Assembly: GCA_004525155.1 (NCBI GenBank)
Contig: SPDA01000166.1
Coordinates: 1 to 5,644 of the forward strand
Source: Spirochaetales bacterium
GTDB taxonomy: Bacteria > Spirochaetota > Spirochaetia > SPDA01
Reading direction: 5' to 3'
DNA: 5,644 nt
Part shown: in pieces, positions 1-5,644 of the stretch
Numbering within the stretch: the stretch's first letter is position 1
Layout of the letters: each line of letters starts with the position of its first letter
Position numbers and translations under genes: made by a program
The notes under the pieces: model-generated
Database searches by the model: none
Told to the model about the DNA's origin: nothing
Seen by the model: only the letters and a program-made list of their open reading frames with translations

Positions 1-119
1 GGGAACACAAGCTTACCTACAAAACCTGGTTCGGTATAGAAAACGGTGTGGAAATGGCTCTGAGGACCCTGGGTCCCGGCTGCGAGTTCAGAAACCTGAC
101 GGTGAAACGAGAGAACTGA
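1..119 (+). CDS. C-terminal fragment of an unidentified protein, possibly a beta-sandwich (LamG/DUF1080-like) domain end
   Basis: This is the end of a plus-strand gene whose start lies left of the window. Codons run in frame from base 3 to a TGA at 117-119, giving 38 residues that begin EHKLTYKTWFG and end FRNLTVKREN. The pattern ALRTLGPGCEFRNLTVKRE resembles the last strands of concanavalin-like sugar-binding or sugar-hydrolase domains, where a 'glycine-leucine-arginine-threonine ... F-R-N-L-x-V' ending is common. That is an inference from a very short stretch and could be wrong. The gene runs towards the minus-strand kamA-like gene, with 55 bases between the two stops. No catalytic residue can be assigned from what is visible. 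Confidence 0.5.
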   Translation, partial: EHKLTYKTWFGIENGVEMALRTLGPGCEFRNLTVKREN

Positions 120-133
120 AACTTGCAGGTATT

Positions 134-174
134 GCCGCCGGCTGTACTCTGCCGCCGGTTGTACTCTGCCACCG
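134..174. repeat. 17-base tandem repeat, 2.4 copies, between convergent genes
   Basis: Copy 1 (134-150) is GCCGCCGGCTGTACTCT and copy 2 (151-167) is GCCGCCGGTTGTACTCT, which differs only by C to T at the ninth base. A partial third copy (GCCACCG, 168-174, one change) runs up to the stop codon of the kamA-like gene. The repeat fills most of the 55 bases between two convergent stop codons. It contains a weak possible stem (CCGGC 138-142 with GCCGG 154-158) but no T run, so it is not a typical intrinsic terminator. It may be a small variable-number repeat. Confidence 0.75.
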
Positions 175-1260
175 TTAATCCTCTTCAGGGTATGAAAAAA
201 GTTCTCCTTCCATGCTGCGGATGTGATACCTGCCGTCGCTGAAAAACTCTACCGATTCACGGGACAGCCTCACTTTTCCCCCGCCGCCGGGTAAATCGAC
301 GGCAAACTGGGGCATGGATAACCCGGAAAGAAGATTCTGTAAACGCTCAACTATGGCGAAAGCTTTGTCTAGGGAAACGCGGAACTGCGAGGTGCCCGGC
401 GCCAGATCTCCCTGGAATAGGTAATAGGGCTTGATGCCCAGGGTCAGAAGATCGTGGAAGAGACGCGCCAGTACATCGGGATCGTCATTGATGCCCCTTA
501 AGAGAACTGTCTGGTTCGCCACGGGTATTCCCGCGGAAATGAGCGTTTCCGCCGCTGATCTGCTTTCGGCCGTCAATTCCTTCGGGTGGTTGTACTGGGT
601 TACCGTCCAGAGAGGCCGCAGTTGGGCAAGGCCTTCCGCCAGCTCCGGCGTTATCCGCTGCGGCCAGGTCACCGGCGCCCTGGTGCAGAGCCTGAGAACC
701 GTATCATCCCCCGTTTTCCGGGCCAATTCCATTGTCCGCAGCAATTTCCTGTCCGAAAGCATGAGTGGGTCGCCTCCGGAGAAAAGTATTTCCCTAATCT
801 CCCGGCGGTTCCGCACATAGGCGGCAATTTCCTTCATTTCAGCGGCTGTGATGGAGCCTCCCGGATTTGAATTTCCCCTTGCGCCTCCGCCGGTAAAGTA
901 ACGCCTGAAGCAATGCCTGCAGTAAACCGGACACTGATCCGTTGTCAGCACGAGGACACGGTTCGCGTACCTGTGGATGAGCCTGGGCAGGGGACTGTAC
1001 CGCTGTTCATACAGGGGATCAGCCTCCTCCCCGGGGCGGATGTCCCATTCCCCGGCCGTGGGAACGCATTGCCTGCGTACCGGGTCCGCGGGGCTGTCTC
1101 CGGCAAGATCGATGTAATACGGGGTTACGGCAAAAGGCAGGTTCGGGACCCGGACCAGGGGACCGGATGCGGTCCTGTCGAACCATTCCGCCTCGCCCGG
1201 GGTGAGTCTTATTTGGGGGGGCAGCTTTTGTGCGCTGCGGATCTGTTCAATCGGTTCCAT
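175..1260 (-). CDS. KamA-family radical SAM aminomutase (lysine 2,3-aminomutase-like, short form)
   Basis: This is a PLP- and S-adenosylmethionine-dependent radical enzyme of the lysine 2,3-aminomutase family, which moves an amino group from C2 to C3 of lysine or a lysine side chain. Numbered from the ATG (361 residues), the CPVYCRHC motif supplies the three iron-sulphur cysteines (110, 114, 117) and is followed by an arginine at 119, placed like the substrate-carboxylate-binding Arg of clostridial lysine aminomutase. LFSGGDP (160-166) is the SAM-binding stretch. Asp285 (FQGDL), Asp322 (AVDLPGGGGK) and PLP-lysine Lys329 keep exactly the spacing of Asp293, Asp330 and Lys337 in the Clostridium subterminale enzyme. 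The zinc site is missing: the position of Cys268 is Asp260 (GINDDP), and the C-terminus is short and lacks cysteines. That makes it closer in length to EpmB, the EF-P lysine aminomutase. Free lysine, EF-P lysine or another amino acid are all possible substrates. A TTG at 1294-1296 would add 12 residues. Neither start has a clear ribosome binding site; ATG was chosen because the added residues look non-conserved. Confidence 0.9.
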   Translation of the reverse strand: MEPIEQIRSAQKLPPQIRLTPGEAEWFDRTASGPLVRVPNLPFAVTPYYIDLAGDSPADPVRRQCVPTAGEWDIRPGEEADPLYEQRYSPLPRLIHRYANRVLVLTTDQCPVYCRHCFRRYFTGGGARGNSNPGGSITAAEMKEIAAYVRNRREIREILFSGGDPLMLSDRKLLRTMELARKTGDDTVLRLCTRAPVTWPQRITPELAEGLAQLRPLWTVTQYNHPKELTAESRSAAETLISAGIPVANQTVLLRGINDDPDVLARLFHDLLTLGIKPYYLFQGDLAPGTSQFRVSLDKAFAIVERLQNLLSGLSMPQFAVDLPGGGGKVRLSRESVEFFSDGRYHIRSMEGELFSYPEED

Positions 1261-1267
1261 CGGAAGG

Positions 1268-1296
1268 ATAATACGCTTATGCCCGGACCGGCGCAA
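1268..1296 (-). promoter_or_regulatory. Possible promoter giving a leaderless kamA-like transcript
   Basis: On the minus strand TTGCGC (1291-1296) is followed after exactly 17 bases by TATTAT (1268-1273), a five-of-six match to the -10 consensus. The -35 match is only three of six. Transcription would begin about 7 bases later, at or next to the ATG at 1258-1260, so the message would have almost no leader. This fits the absence of a Shine-Dalgarno sequence before that ATG. The call rests on pattern matching only. Confidence 0.25.
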
Positions 1297-1307
1297 GACT
1301 GAGATTT

Positions 1308-1332
1308 CTGAATAATGATTGACAATATTCAG
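1308..1332. promoter_or_regulatory. Dyad CTGAATA-N11-TATTCAG upstream of the kamA-like gene
   Basis: Perfect 7-base arms (1308-1314 and 1326-1332) flank an AT-rich 11-base centre, in the gap between the glycosyltransferase stop (1362) and the kamA-like start. The arms are about 18 bases apart centre to centre, close to two helical turns, as in binding sites for dimeric regulators. It could also fold as a weak hairpin, but no T run follows on either strand, so it is not a good intrinsic terminator. It overlaps no coding region. Confidence 0.35.
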
Positions 1333-1361
1333 CTATCCGCTGCGCTTTATTGTATGAACAT

Positions 1362-2585
1362 CTAGTATGTCCTGGTTGCGGAGGCAGACTGTGCGGGTCC
1401 GGCTGCTGCCGGAAAAGCGGCGGAACTCGGGCTCAAGACCCGGGATTTCCACACCGGGTTTCTGCCGGTCGCCACATTGAAAATGGATGAAAGAAGCATG
1501 ACTGCGAAGGTAGTGAAAAACAAGGGATAGAGCAGGGGCATGTACCAGGAAAGCCTGTAAAAGAATAGATTGACCGCCCAACCTGTAAAAAAGGCAGCCA
1601 TCGGTAAAACCAGCAGCAATGTGGAACCAGGCAGCATACCGGGCAGGGCGTGGGACAGTGCCGTGAGTGTTGTGCCGCTGGTCCCGATGCTGCCGCCTAA
1701 AAGAATAACCGGCACTACGACCAGAGCCAACATAATCAGGATGAGGATGGTAATGAGGAACGGGATGTATGCCACCATCTCGTGAAAATTTTTGGCGAAA
1801 CCGTTGAAGCACTCCTTTAAGGAGCCGTACATCCTGCATTCCACCAGACCCCTGGTATCGAGGAACTGGTAATTAAACCCGTTTTTCTTAAGCAGCCGGC
1901 TTACCGCCTGGTCCTCGGTTATCCTTCCCTTCACCGCTTCGAATCCACCCATTTCCTTGTACGCTTCTTTTTTAAAAACGAACAGCTGCCCTATGGCAAA
2001 GGAGAGGCGCCTGTTTTTTTTCGAATTAAGGAGCGAGTAGGGGAGCATAAACATGGGAAGGTACACGATGGGGACAATGAGCTTCTCAAAAAAGGTGCGG
2101 GTTTTCTGCACGGGCATGGCCGAGAACGCGTCTAGTTTTCTTTCAATCATGCGGTCCACGGCCCAGGCAACGGCTTCCGGCTTATGGATGGTATCCGCGT
2201 CGGTCATGTACAGAAAATCGCCGGCCGCGGCCTCCGCGAGCTGATGCACGGCATAGGTCTTTCCTTTCCATTCTTCTGGTTTCCGGCCGCCGGAGAGGAT
2301 GCGGAGGCCGGGATGCTTTGCCTTGTAGTTTTTCAGGATTTCCATGGTGCGGTCGGTGGAATTATCGTCAAGAACGATTATTTCATAATTCCGGTAGGTC
2401 TGCGTGAAAAGGCTGTCCAGGCACGCGGCGATATTCGCTTCCTCGTTTCTCGCGGGAACGAGTATGGAAACCAGGGGGCCTCCGGTTCTCGGCGAGGAAT
2501 GGGGAATGCGGAATCGGTAAAAAAGATTAAGAACAGCCATTACCAGCACATAGGCGCCGAGAAGACACATCAGAAACCAGTACAT
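1362..2585 (-). CDS. Membrane-anchored family 2 glycosyltransferase (CrtQ/HpnB-like architecture)
   Basis: This is a 407-residue processive-type GT2 enzyme that should transfer a sugar from a nucleotide sugar at the cytoplasmic membrane face. An N-terminal membrane helix (about 2-22) precedes the GT-A domain: VSILVPARNEE (39-49), DDNSTDRT (73-80), the metal-binding DAD (129-131), GQLFVFKKEAY (199-209) and TEDQ (223-226), whose acidic pair is the usual catalytic base. Three further membrane helices follow (about 271-299, 321-342, 349-371). This layout matches the carotenoid (CrtQ) and hopanoid-associated (HpnB) glycosyltransferases, but the acceptor cannot be read from sequence and no carotenoid or hopanoid genes are present here. 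The last 24 residues after VWKSRV are Ala/Ser/Pro-rich and look unlike the family's usual short end. The ATG at 2583-2585 was chosen because it starts the membrane helix and has GGGGG six bases before it. An in-frame ATG at 2678 would add 31 residues that look non-coding. Confidence 0.88.
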   Translation of the reverse strand: MYWFLMCLLGAYVLVMAVLNLFYRFRIPHSSPRTGGPLVSILVPARNEEANIAACLDSLFTQTYRNYEIIVLDDNSTDRTMEILKNYKAKHPGLRILSGGRKPEEWKGKTYAVHQLAEAAAGDFLYMTDADTIHKPEAVAWAVDRMIERKLDAFSAMPVQKTRTFFEKLIVPIVYLPMFMLPYSLLNSKKNRRLSFAIGQLFVFKKEAYKEMGGFEAVKGRITEDQAVSRLLKKNGFNYQFLDTRGLVECRMYGSLKECFNGFAKNFHEMVAYIPFLITILILIMLALVVVPVILLGGSIGTSGTTLTALSHALPGMLPGSTLLLVLPMAAFFTGWAVNLFFYRLSWYMPLLYPLFFTTFAVMLLSSIFNVATGRNPVWKSRVLSPSSAAFPAAAGPAQSASATRTY

Positions 2586-2591
2586 TGATAA

Positions 2592-2596
2592 CCCCC
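2592..2596 (-). promoter_or_regulatory. Ribosome binding site deciding the glycosyltransferase start
   Basis: GGGGG on the minus strand sits six bases before the ATG at 2583-2585. The upstream in-frame ATGs at 2607-2609 and 2676-2678 have no purine-rich site at a suitable distance. This supports the start at 2585. Confidence 0.5.
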
Positions 2597-2626
2597 GAAT
2601 TGCCGGCATCTGCCGAACTTGCAGAC

Positions 2627-2632
2627 ATTCTA
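2627..2632 (-). promoter_or_regulatory. Possible -10 box of a glycosyltransferase promoter
   Basis: TAGAAT on the minus strand (five of six to TATAAT) lies in the 123-base gap after the regulator gene. It would place the transcript start near 2620, about 35 bases before the chosen ATG. The region 17-18 bases further upstream is T-rich (GGTTTTTC) but is a poor -35 match. No intrinsic terminator for the regulator gene is clear in this gap; there is only a long-looped stem (CGCAT/ATGCG, about 2676-2701) without a T run. Confidence 0.25.
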
Positions 2633-2708
2633 CACCGCTTTCGGGAGGGGAAAAACCGCCTTTTTGCTGTATTCGCATGCTCTTTTCGTGGTATATGCGT
2701 AAAAGAAA

Positions 2709-3701
2709 TTAATCACCCGGCTGGGTGAGCCGGATTTTCTCCAGCACCTTGTGGAGCTGGATACGGCTGGAGATGGAAAGTTTTTTGTAGATGTTCTTGA
2801 TGTGGGTTTTCACCGTATTCTCGGAAATGAAGAGAGTTTCCGCAATCTCCCTGTTGGGGTTGCCCTCCGCCACCTGTTCCACGATCTCGATTTCCCTGTC
2901 CGAAAGTCCCGTTTTTCTTAAGGCCCTGGTGTAGTCCTCGTTGGTGTATACGGGGAGCACCCGCCGAACCTTGTCCTTCATCAGAAGGTACAGGGACCAG
3001 GTGATGAATACGGAAAAGGAGACGAAACTTAAGCGGAAGGGCATACTGGAAGAAAACAGGATTTCTCGCTCAACTGCCAGAAGGTCGAAGGAAACGAAGG
3101 GGATGAGGGACAGAAAGGCTAGGGCTGTGCAGAGGTGTTTTCCCCTGGCAGGCTCCTCCCTGTTCGCACGCAGGCGGATAAGAGCATATATACCGAAAGG
3201 AATAAATATAAGGCTGTCCAGCGCCAGGATGCTTCTGCCGGAATAATTGATCATGTCGTTCAGGCTGGTCAGAGCCTTTCCCTTCAGGTACAGGACATTG
3301 AAAGCGAAAAGCAGAATAGCGTAAATCAGGGAAAGAATGTTCATCAGTTTTACGGTGGAGTCCTTCCATCCGAACAGCAGAAAAATGTACCGCAGGGTGC
3401 CCAGGACGAACAGGGTAATGACGATACTTGAAAAGAAACTGCCGAAATAGATGATGAAATCCAGCGATTCCTTGTTTGCAAACAGGCTGGCTTCCGAATA
3501 ATTCATGTAATTTACGACTTTATGGATGTACATATAGACAGTCAGCTGCACGAGGCAGAGAAAAAGGGGAATAATCATAAAAAGAAAAGGCGGGTATTTG
3601 GCGTCTTTCCCAAGAGTCTTGTTGAAGATGGTGGTGAAAAGCATCATTGCGGAAACGAGGAAAAAATTGAGCTGATGGAGAATGTCAAATACGAACCACA
3701 T
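2709..3701 (-). CDS. Seven-helix membrane protein with C-terminal LuxR-type HTH (membrane-bound transcription regulator)
   Basis: Numbered from the ATG (330 residues), about 240 N-terminal residues form seven hydrophobic segments (about 1-27, 40-60, 81-103, 118-139, 157-177, 190-210, 220-241). A linker follows, then a GerE/LuxR-type DNA-binding domain at about 263-321: LSDREIEIVEQVAEG, the NREIAETLFIS helix, and the recognition helix ENTVKTHIKNIYKKL. No receiver, PAS, kinase or autoinducer domain is present, so the membrane part is presumably the sensor or tether; its signal is unknown. Such one-component regulators would bind DNA at the membrane or be released by cleavage; which applies cannot be seen. 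It follows argH at close spacing, suggesting cotranscription. An in-frame TTG at 3720-3722 would add seven residues (MDIYYPS), and neither start has a clear ribosome binding site. The gene looks more AT-rich than argH, as membrane-protein genes often are. Confidence 0.9.
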   Translation of the reverse strand: MWFVFDILHQLNFFLVSAMMLFTTIFNKTLGKDAKYPPFLFMIIPLFLCLVQLTVYMYIHKVVNYMNYSEASLFANKESLDFIIYFGSFFSSIVITLFVLGTLRYIFLLFGWKDSTVKLMNILSLIYAILLFAFNVLYLKGKALTSLNDMINYSGRSILALDSLIFIPFGIYALIRLRANREEPARGKHLCTALAFLSLIPFVSFDLLAVEREILFSSSMPFRLSFVSFSVFITWSLYLLMKDKVRRVLPVYTNEDYTRALRKTGLSDREIEIVEQVAEGNPNREIAETLFISENTVKTHIKNIYKKLSISSRIQLHKVLEKIRLTQPGD

Positions 3702-3749
3702 ACTCGGGTAGTATATATCCAAAGGAATGAAAAAACCAGCGTAAAGCGC

Positions 3750-5105
3750 CTAGAGCCTGAACCCTGTAAGTTTCTCCATCGCTCCGTCGAAAGCTTCCGC
3801 CCTGTCCGTCACCGCGGCCTCGAGTTCCGCGGTTTCCCGGGCCAGCCCGGGCAGCCCCAGGTTCCCGGGTGTGCCGGTGGAAGTCCGTTTCTTCAGTAAA
3901 GCGGCAGGATCCCTGCTTTCCAGATCCTTGAGGTTAAGGCCGACGTTTTTATAGGCTTCGCGGAAAGGTACTCCGCGGGAAACCTGTTCGAGTGCCGCGT
4001 CGGTGGCGTAGATGTCCGGGGTAAAGCCTGCGGCCATTTTTTCAGGGTTAACCTTTACCTCCTCCATGGTGAGAAGCAGGATGTCGAGGCTGTCGCGGGC
4101 CAGCAGGAGGCCGTTGATGAACGGTTCCTTGGTCTCCTGAAAGTCCCGGTTATAGCCTCCGGGCAGGGCGCGGATAATCTCCTTGACCTGAAGCGCATAG
4201 GCCGTCATGGTCGCGGTCTTTGCCCTGAGCAGCTCCAGGGCGTCAGGGTTTTTTTTCTGGGGCATGATGCTCGATCCGGTACAGAGCCTGTCCGGCAGGC
4301 TGAAATACCCGAACTCCGGCAGGGAAAAGAGGATGAGGTCCTGGGAGCACTTGCTCAAGGTAAGCATTATCTGCGACAGGGCGTCGAGAATGACGGATTC
4401 CGTCTTGCCCCGGGCATTGTTGGCATAGAGCACGTTTCTCTGGACTTTTCTGAAGCCCAGCAGTTCCGCCGTCATTTCGCGGTCTAAGGGCAGGGGAACG
4501 CCGTAACTCGCAGCCGCGCCCAGGGGACACTGGTCCGTAAAATCGAGGGCGGCCCATAGAAGGCCGGCGGTGTCGAGGAGTTCCTCCGCGTAGGAGGCCG
4601 ACCACAGTCCCACGGAGGAGGGCATGGCTGACTGCATGTGGGTCCTGCCCGGCATGGGAACGAACTCGTGCCGGAGGGCGAAGTCCGCAAAGCTGCGGCT
4701 GACTGAAAGCGTTCCTTTTATGCAGGAAAGAAGCGAGGATTTTCCCCAGAGACGCAGGGCCGTGAGTACCTGGTCGTTCCGGGATCTTCCGGTGTGAATC
4801 TTTTTACCCGGCTCTCCCAGTTTTTCCGTCAGGCGCATTTCAATTGCCGTATGGCAATCTTCGTCTTCCGCCCTCACGATGAACCTGCCCTCCCGGTGAT
4901 CGCGGATTATTGCGGCGAGTTCCCGTTCGAGGCCGGAGGCCTCCCCCTCAGTCAGGATGCCGATGGAGGCGAGCATCCGTGCGTGCGCCATGCTGCCGGC
5001 GCAGTCCCATGGTACGAGACGGTTGTCGAGCAGGTAATCCCTGCCCACGGTATAGCGTTCTATCAGACCGTCCGCTTTATAATCTTTCTCCCACAGTTTG
5101 CCCAT
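3750..5105 (-). CDS. argH: Argininosuccinate lyase
   Basis: ArgH splits argininosuccinate into arginine and fumarate in the cytoplasm, the last step of arginine synthesis, and works as a homotetramer. The 451 residues are close to the usual length of about 460. Visible family landmarks are DCHTAIE (83-89), HTGRSRNDQV (104-113), RTHMQ (154-158) with the proposed catalytic-base-region His156, the signature loop GSSIMPQKKNPD (277-288) with the catalytic serine, and YNRDFQETKEP (318-328). Some positions differ from common ArgH (GRTHMQSAMPSS rather than G-Y-T-H-L-Q-x-A-Q-P), so it is a somewhat divergent member. The superfamily also holds fumarase, aspartase and adenylosuccinate lyase, but HTGRSRNDQ points to ArgH. 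The ATG at 5103-5105 has AAGGAG nine bases upstream. It lies 19 bases after the hydrolase stop and just before the membrane regulator; no other arg genes are in view. Confidence 0.93.
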   Translation of the reverse strand: MGKLWEKDYKADGLIERYTVGRDYLLDNRLVPWDCAGSMAHARMLASIGILTEGEASGLERELAAIIRDHREGRFIVRAEDEDCHTAIEMRLTEKLGEPGKKIHTGRSRNDQVLTALRLWGKSSLLSCIKGTLSVSRSFADFALRHEFVPMPGRTHMQSAMPSSVGLWSASYAEELLDTAGLLWAALDFTDQCPLGAAASYGVPLPLDREMTAELLGFRKVQRNVLYANNARGKTESVILDALSQIMLTLSKCSQDLILFSLPEFGYFSLPDRLCTGSSIMPQKKNPDALELLRAKTATMTAYALQVKEIIRALPGGYNRDFQETKEPFINGLLLARDSLDILLLTMEEVKVNPEKMAAGFTPDIYATDAALEQVSRGVPFREAYKNVGLNLKDLESRDPAALLKKRTSTGTPGNLGLPGLARETAELEAAVTDRAEAFDGAMEKLTGFRL

Positions 5106-5114
5106 GGCCTTATT

Positions 5115-5120
5115 CTCCTT
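5115..5120 (-). promoter_or_regulatory. Ribosome binding site of argH
   Basis: AAGGAG on the minus strand lies nine bases before the argH ATG, inside the 19-base gap after the hydrolase stop. It is the strongest Shine-Dalgarno match in the window and fixes the argH start. The short gap argues for cotranscription with the hydrolase. Confidence 0.75.
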
Positions 5121-5124
5121 GGCG

Positions 5125-5644
5125 TTAACTTTCGCAGAAACTGAGGACTTCGTCTACAAAGGCGTCCTGGTTGTCGATGTGAAGCCAGTGGCCGGCTGCG
5201 GGAATAATTTTTATTTCCGCCCGGGGAAACAGTTCACGTACTGCGGGTATTTCCGAATCCTCAAGGTAGCCGGAACGCTCGCCCTTTAGAAACAGCGACC
5301 TGCCGCTGAAGGTCCTGCCGCCCCCTTCGATGCCCGCGCAGAGCTCCCCGTAATGCCGGGCCAGAGCAGGAATATTCGCCTGCCAGAACCAGGAGCCCTG
5401 AGGGCGCCTTTTCAGATTCTTGAGAACAAAGAGACGGATGTTCCTGTCGGGGATTATCTCCGCAAGGCCTTTCTCCGCCTCTGCCCTGTTCTGGAGCCTG
5501 CTGATGTCATACCCGTCAAGTGCGCTCAGGACATCGCTGAAATGCGCTTCGTGCCGCGCAGGCCCCATGTCCGCCACGATGAGCCTGTTCACCCTGTCGG
5601 GCGCCTGCAGGGCAACTTCCATGGCAGTCTTTCCGCCCATGGAA
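5125..5644 (-). CDS. Alpha/beta hydrolase, YbfF/ABHD11-like esterase (N-terminus outside window)
   Basis: This is the C-terminal part of an alpha/beta-fold serine hydrolase; 172 codons are visible and the gene continues past the right edge. The first complete codon is Ser, followed by MGGKTAM, so the edge falls inside the nucleophile elbow (expected Gly-x-Ser-Met-Gly-Gly) and the serine is probably the nucleophile. RLIVADMGPARHE follows shortly, and its Asp sits where the YbfF/ABHD11 group places the acid residue after the sixth strand. The catalytic His is in AAGHWLH near the end, followed by the usual last helix (DAFVDEVLSF). A helical cap region (about 30-110 of the visible part) lies between. 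Substrate is unknown; short-chain esters or thioesters are typical for the group. The stop TAA at 5125-5127 is 19 bases from argH, indicating an operon. The ATG at 5638-5640 is internal, not the start. Confidence 0.88.
   Translation of the reverse strand, partial: SMGGKTAMEVALQAPDRVNRLIVADMGPARHEAHFSDVLSALDGYDISRLQNRAEAEKGLAEIIPDRNIRLFVLKNLKRRPQGSWFWQANIPALARHYGELCAGIEGGGRTFSGRSLFLKGERSGYLEDSEIPAVRELFPRAEIKIIPAAGHWLHIDNQDAFVDEVLSFCES

Noticed and set aside
431..1302. Open frames on the plus strand opposite the kamA-like gene, up to 129 codons.
   Set aside because: Their proteins are Arg/Pro/Ser-rich with no recognisable domain, while the minus strand has a clear radical SAM protein. They are shadows of a G+C-rich gene.
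1333..1839. Minus-strand frame of 168 codons overlapping the end of the glycosyltransferase and running past its stop.
   Set aside because: The product has no membrane segments or motifs of its own, and the overlapping frame encodes the conserved C-terminal helices of the glycosyltransferase.
2676..2701. CGCAT/ATGCG inverted repeat after the regulator gene, as its terminator.
   Set aside because: It has five base pairs with a 16-base loop and no T run, too weak to call.
3723..3749. Small hairpin (GCG/CGC) followed by six T on the minus strand after argH, as a terminator.
   Set aside because: The stem is only three base pairs and the next gene starts within a few tens of bases, so a real intrinsic terminator is unlikely.
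3723..3752. argH and the regulator gene are in the same frame, separated by a TAG and nine codons, suggesting stop-codon readthrough into a fusion.
   Set aside because: Sharing a frame happens by chance one time in three. The argH C-terminus is complete and there is no readthrough signal that I can recognise.
3836..3868. Three CCCGGG hexamers within about 33 bases.
   Set aside because: They encode Pro/Gly/Ala-rich residues of the argH C-terminal region and follow from codon choice at high G+C.

Overview
The window is a bacterial chromosomal segment of moderately high G+C. All complete genes lie on the minus strand, and only a gene fragment at the left edge is on the plus strand. No rRNA, tRNA, insertion sequence, CRISPR array, phage gene or replication origin was seen. 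The organism cannot be named from this alone. A seven-helix membrane protein with a LuxR-type DNA-binding tail, a lysine 2,3-aminomutase-like enzyme and starts with little or no Shine-Dalgarno signal would fit a free-living spirochaete (Spirochaeta/Treponema relatives). Clostridia or other anaerobes are not excluded, and this is a low-confidence guess.

Layout, read in the minus-strand transcription direction (right to left): an alpha/beta hydrolase whose N-terminus lies beyond the right edge (5125-5644); 19 bases later argininosuccinate lyase argH (3750-5105), with a good ribosome binding site; then, after 27-48 bases depending on the start chosen, the membrane-bound LuxR-type regulator (2709-3701 or 3722). 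These three look like one transcription unit. A 123-base gap holding a possible promoter leads to a family 2 membrane glycosyltransferase (1362-2585), which resembles the carotenoid/hopanoid-associated group. A gap of about 100 bases with a 7-base dyad leads to a KamA-family radical SAM aminomutase (175-1260 or 1296). Converging on it from the left is the last 38 codons of a plus-strand gene (1-119). The 55 bases between those two convergent genes are largely made of a 17-base tandem repeat.

The genes do not form an obvious single pathway. ArgH catalyses the last step of arginine synthesis but stands without other arg genes here. The hydrolase and the regulator next to it have no known tie to arginine. 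The glycosyltransferase and KamA may each be independent units. The items most worth following up are the membrane-tethered transcription factor placed behind argH and the zinc-site-less KamA protein that keeps lysine-aminomutase active-site residues at exact spacing. I found no convincing evidence of an undescribed multi-gene system.
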